Assembly: GCA_947630215.1 (NCBI GenBank)
Contig: CANRGX010000007.1
Span: forward strand, 30,393-94,392
DNA: 64,000 nt
Direction: 5' to 3'
Source of the DNA: an uncultured Eisenbergiella sp.
GTDB lineage: Bacteria > Bacillota > Clostridia > Lachnospirales > Lachnospiraceae
Positions 61,773 to 64,000 of the stretch are shown here, one piece after another; the first letter of the stretch is position 1; every line of letters begins with the position of its first letter. Both the position numbers and the translations under genes were made by a program. Under the pieces are notes generated by a model. That model was not told the DNA's origin and made no database searches. It was given only the letters and a program-made list of their open reading frames with translations.

Positions 61773-63803
61773 TCATTCCACCCTGGTCCAGACCTGCATC
61801 TCATTTTCTCCCCGGTTCGCCCAGGTATAATAGGGAATAAAGCGCAATATGACGGCTTCCTTTTTCGCGGGCCGGTATACGCGGTACAGTCCGTCTTCCT
61901 CTCCATCCTGCCCTCTGGCGCGGCGCCAGCCCGGGAAGCAAATTGCCCGCACCGGCTCGCCGCACACAGAATCCTGTTCGGTTGTGGGGACGGCCGTCCC
62001 GTCCAGGGAAAGCAGATGCAGCTGTTTCCCGTTATCCGCTTCTTCCAGACAATAGACCACCGGTCCCCTGGTCACGGCGGCTTTGCCGGTATCCTCCCGC
62101 ACGTTGGGATCCGCTTCCACCAGCCGCACTTGCATAGGGAAGGACAGGGAAATCAAATCTTCCTCCCCCCATTCCTTTTGCACGTACAGATACCCGTTTT
62201 TCTCATACGCGGTTTCCCCGGCTCCTTCTACGCTATAGGAGCCGCACCAGTCCGGCAGCCGCAGGCCCAGCCGGAAATTCTTTGCCCCGTTGGCGCGCAC
62301 CCGGATCCTTACGTCCCCGTCCCAGGGAAAGGCGGACTCCACGCAGACGTCCACTTCCCGATCTCCCACCTTTTTGGACAGCACGCCTCCCAAATACAAA
62401 TGCACAAACAGCGTATCCGCATTTTCCGTAAAGGCATAGGAACCGATGGAAGAAATCAGCCGCGCCAGATTGGGCGGACAGCAGGCGCAGCCGAACCACT
62501 TTTGCCGCACCGGCTTTACATGGGCCTTGCGCTCGTCCTTTCTGCAGGCCTCCGGAAGTACCTCCAGCGGATTGACGTAGAAAAAGCTCTTGCCATCCAG
62601 CGACATCCCGCTTAAAATCCCGTTATACAGCGCGCGCTCCATCACGTTGGCATAGCGGGCGTCGGGTTCTATCTGCAGCATCCGGCGGGCAAAAAAGACC
62701 AGCCCGATAGAGGCGCAGGTTTCCGCGTAGGCCGTGTCATTGGGCAGATCGTAGTTGAAGGAAAAGGCCTCCCCCATATGCGTGGCGCCAATGCCCCCCG
62801 TCAGATACATTTTCCTGCCGGTGATATTGTTCCACAGCTTCTGACAGGCGGCGTATAACTCCCTGTCGCCCGTCAGCCGCGCCACATCCGCCATGCCGGA
62901 ATACAAATAGACCGCGCGCACCGCATGGCCCACGGCTTCGTCCTGCATACGCACCGGCAGATGGGCCTGATGATAGAAATGGCGCAGGGCGTTTTCCTCT
63001 CCTTTTCTGACCGTCTCCGGATGCTCCTGATCGAAATAATAGGGACGCGTCCCCCTTTGATCCACAAAAAAGCGGCTCAGATCCAGATACTTTTTCTCTC
63101 CCGTCACCTCATACAGGCGCACCAGCGCCATCTCCGCGATCTCGTGGCCGGGATAGCCCTTGCTTTTTCCCTCCTCCGGCCCGAAGCGGGAAGCCACATA
63201 ATCCGCGAACCGGATCGCCGCCTGCAGCAATCTGTCCTTTCCCGTGGCCTGGTAATAGGCCACCGCCCCCTCCACCAGGTGCCCGAAACAGTACAGTTCA
63301 TGGTGATCCCGCAGGTTGGTAAAGGTTTTGTCCCGTCCGTTGATGATGTAATAGGTATCCAGATACCCGTCCTCCTGCTGGGCGGCGCACACCACGTCGA
63401 TGGCCCCATCCGCCACTTCCTCCAGCTGCGGATCCGGATGCTGGGCCAGGGAATAGCCTACCGCTTCGATCCACTTGGAAAAGTCGCTGTCCTGGAACAC
63501 AAAGCCATAGAAATGATCGCCCGGATTTTGCGGGTCCTCCGGCAGCGCTTCAAATCCCCGGTAGGTGTAGGCCGGCTCCACATAAGCGGCACCCATTCTG
63601 CGCCGCTCCTGGTTTTTCTTTCCCGCCACACGGAAATTCCGCATACAAAAGCTCTTGGTGGCCCCTTCTACCCTGTCGTTTAAGGCCTCCCACTGATACG
63701 GGATCACCTCCGTCCTGACCAGCTCCATCTCCTTTTTCCAGAACGGATCCGTCACCTGTATCCGCCGCAGGGACAGCGGGGTTGTCCCGATCTTTCCTTC
63801 CAT
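61773..63803 (-). CDS. GH127 beta-L-arabinofuranosidase family protein
   Basis: This 676-residue enzyme of the GH127 (former DUF1680) family has an alpha/alpha barrel and beta domains. The zinc and nucleophile residues are visible: Glu and Cys in YAETCASIG, and the vicinal cysteines in WFGCACCPPNLARL. HypBA1-type enzymes use such a cysteine nucleophile to release L-arabinofuranose from plant glycans. There is no signal peptide, so it is cytoplasmic. The ATG at 63803 follows AAGGAGGAAGG. No sugar transporter is seen within the window, but the upstream side is cut off. Confidence 0.92.
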   Translation of the reverse strand: MEGKIGTTPLSLRRIQVTDPFWKKEMELVRTEVIPYQWEALNDRVEGATKSFCMRNFRVAGKKNQERRRMGAAYVEPAYTYRGFEALPEDPQNPGDHFYGFVFQDSDFSKWIEAVGYSLAQHPDPQLEEVADGAIDVVCAAQQEDGYLDTYYIINGRDKTFTNLRDHHELYCFGHLVEGAVAYYQATGKDRLLQAAIRFADYVASRFGPEEGKSKGYPGHEIAEMALVRLYEVTGEKKYLDLSRFFVDQRGTRPYYFDQEHPETVRKGEENALRHFYHQAHLPVRMQDEAVGHAVRAVYLYSGMADVARLTGDRELYAACQKLWNNITGRKMYLTGGIGATHMGEAFSFNYDLPNDTAYAETCASIGLVFFARRMLQIEPDARYANVMERALYNGILSGMSLDGKSFFYVNPLEVLPEACRKDERKAHVKPVRQKWFGCACCPPNLARLISSIGSYAFTENADTLFVHLYLGGVLSKKVGDREVDVCVESAFPWDGDVRIRVRANGAKNFRLGLRLPDWCGSYSVEGAGETAYEKNGYLYVQKEWGEEDLISLSFPMQVRLVEADPNVREDTGKAAVTRGPVVYCLEEADNGKQLHLLSLDGTAVPTTEQDSVCGEPVRAICFPGWRRARGQDGEEDGLYRVYRPAKKEAVILRFIPYYTWANRGENEMQVWTRVE

Positions 63804-63935
63804 ATCCTTCCTCCTTACGCTGCGCACAGCCTGTTCGTTTTCTAAGTCTATCATAGATTCCGCCGTCTGACAATGCTGCCGGCAGGATTCCCCGTTTCTT
63901 CGTCTTCCCCTGCCATTTTTCCCGGTTAGTGTAAA

Positions 63936-63941
63936 ATTATA
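63936..63941 (-). promoter_or_regulatory. Possible -10 element upstream of the GH127 gene
   Basis: TATAAT on the minus strand at 63936-63941 lies about 130 bases before the start codon. No -35 hexamer is found at a normal distance, so activator dependence or a chance match is possible. Confidence 0.3.
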
Positions 63942-63945
63942 GTTG

Positions 63946-63978
63946 GCAAAAATAAAGAGAAGAGGCCGAAACCTCTTC
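63946..63978 (-). terminator. Terminator of a gene beyond the right edge
   Basis: On the minus strand GAAGAGG, loop TTTCGG, CCTCTTC is followed by TCTTTATTTTT. It would end a minus-strand gene lying past 64000 and insulate the GH127 gene. Confidence 0.65.
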
Positions 63979-64000
63979 CCAATCGCACAGTTTTACTTTA

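Overview
The window looks like chromosome of an anaerobic Gram-positive gut-type Clostridium, most likely a Lachnospiraceae (inference). The supporting signs are TTGACA/TATAAT promoters with 17-bp spacers, strong AGGAGG ribosome sites, an rpmF-yceD pair, a DUF6472-type small Cys-rich protein, a DUF1015 gene near serA-serC, a GH127 arabinofuranosidase, and no outer-membrane genes. I saw no transposase, integrase, phage gene or CRISPR array.

Region 1 (71-29747, all minus strand, visibly AT-richer than the rest) is one large surface-glycan locus read from right to left. A strong promoter at 29832-29860 precedes a small secreted protein. Downstream come a GT39-like membrane enzyme, an SH3-domain membrane protein, GT4 and GT2 glycosyltransferases, and rfbF-rfbG-rfbH for CDP-3,6-dideoxy-4-keto-glucose. 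Next are a second NeuB-family synthase without SAF domain, a KdsC-GmhA fusion, a YerE-like thiamine-diphosphate enzyme, a two-domain radical SAM protein, a GtrB-like glycosyltransferase, an SDR epimerase/reductase and another GT2. The left part holds a sialyltransferase-like protein, a large membrane protein, a flippase, neuB-neuC-neuA, a methyltransferase broken in a G10 tract, a second GT39-like enzyme, a second flippase and a Wzy-like protein whose stop codon may be premature. The genes predict a glycan with a sialic-acid-like sugar, a branched 3,6-dideoxyhexose and perhaps another ulosonic acid.

Region 2 (30145-39113, GC-rich) is housekeeping: rpmF, yceD, the DUF6472-like gene, a class Ic aminotransferase, tRNA-Thr(CGT), mscS, glgB and DUF1015 on the minus strand. 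A small protein and a ferritin-like protein lie on the plus strand, the latter behind a hairpin that covers its ribosome binding site.

Region 3 (39142-49940) carries the operon leuB-ilvD-ilvB-serC-serA, a LacI-type regulator, an M19 dipeptidase, and yajC followed by a secreted protein with four copies of an unfamiliar repeat.

Region 4 (50003-64000) carries a methyltransferase divergent from an XRE regulator, tgt with an acyltransferase, aroC divergent from them, a beta-propeller lactonase-like protein, an XRE-cupin regulator heading potABCD, an RluD-type pseudouridine synthase, and a GH127 enzyme.

The least ordinary parts are the NeuB/KdsC-GmhA/YerE-like block, the G10 tract in the methyltransferase, the RBS-masking hairpin before the ferritin-like gene, and the four-module secreted protein.
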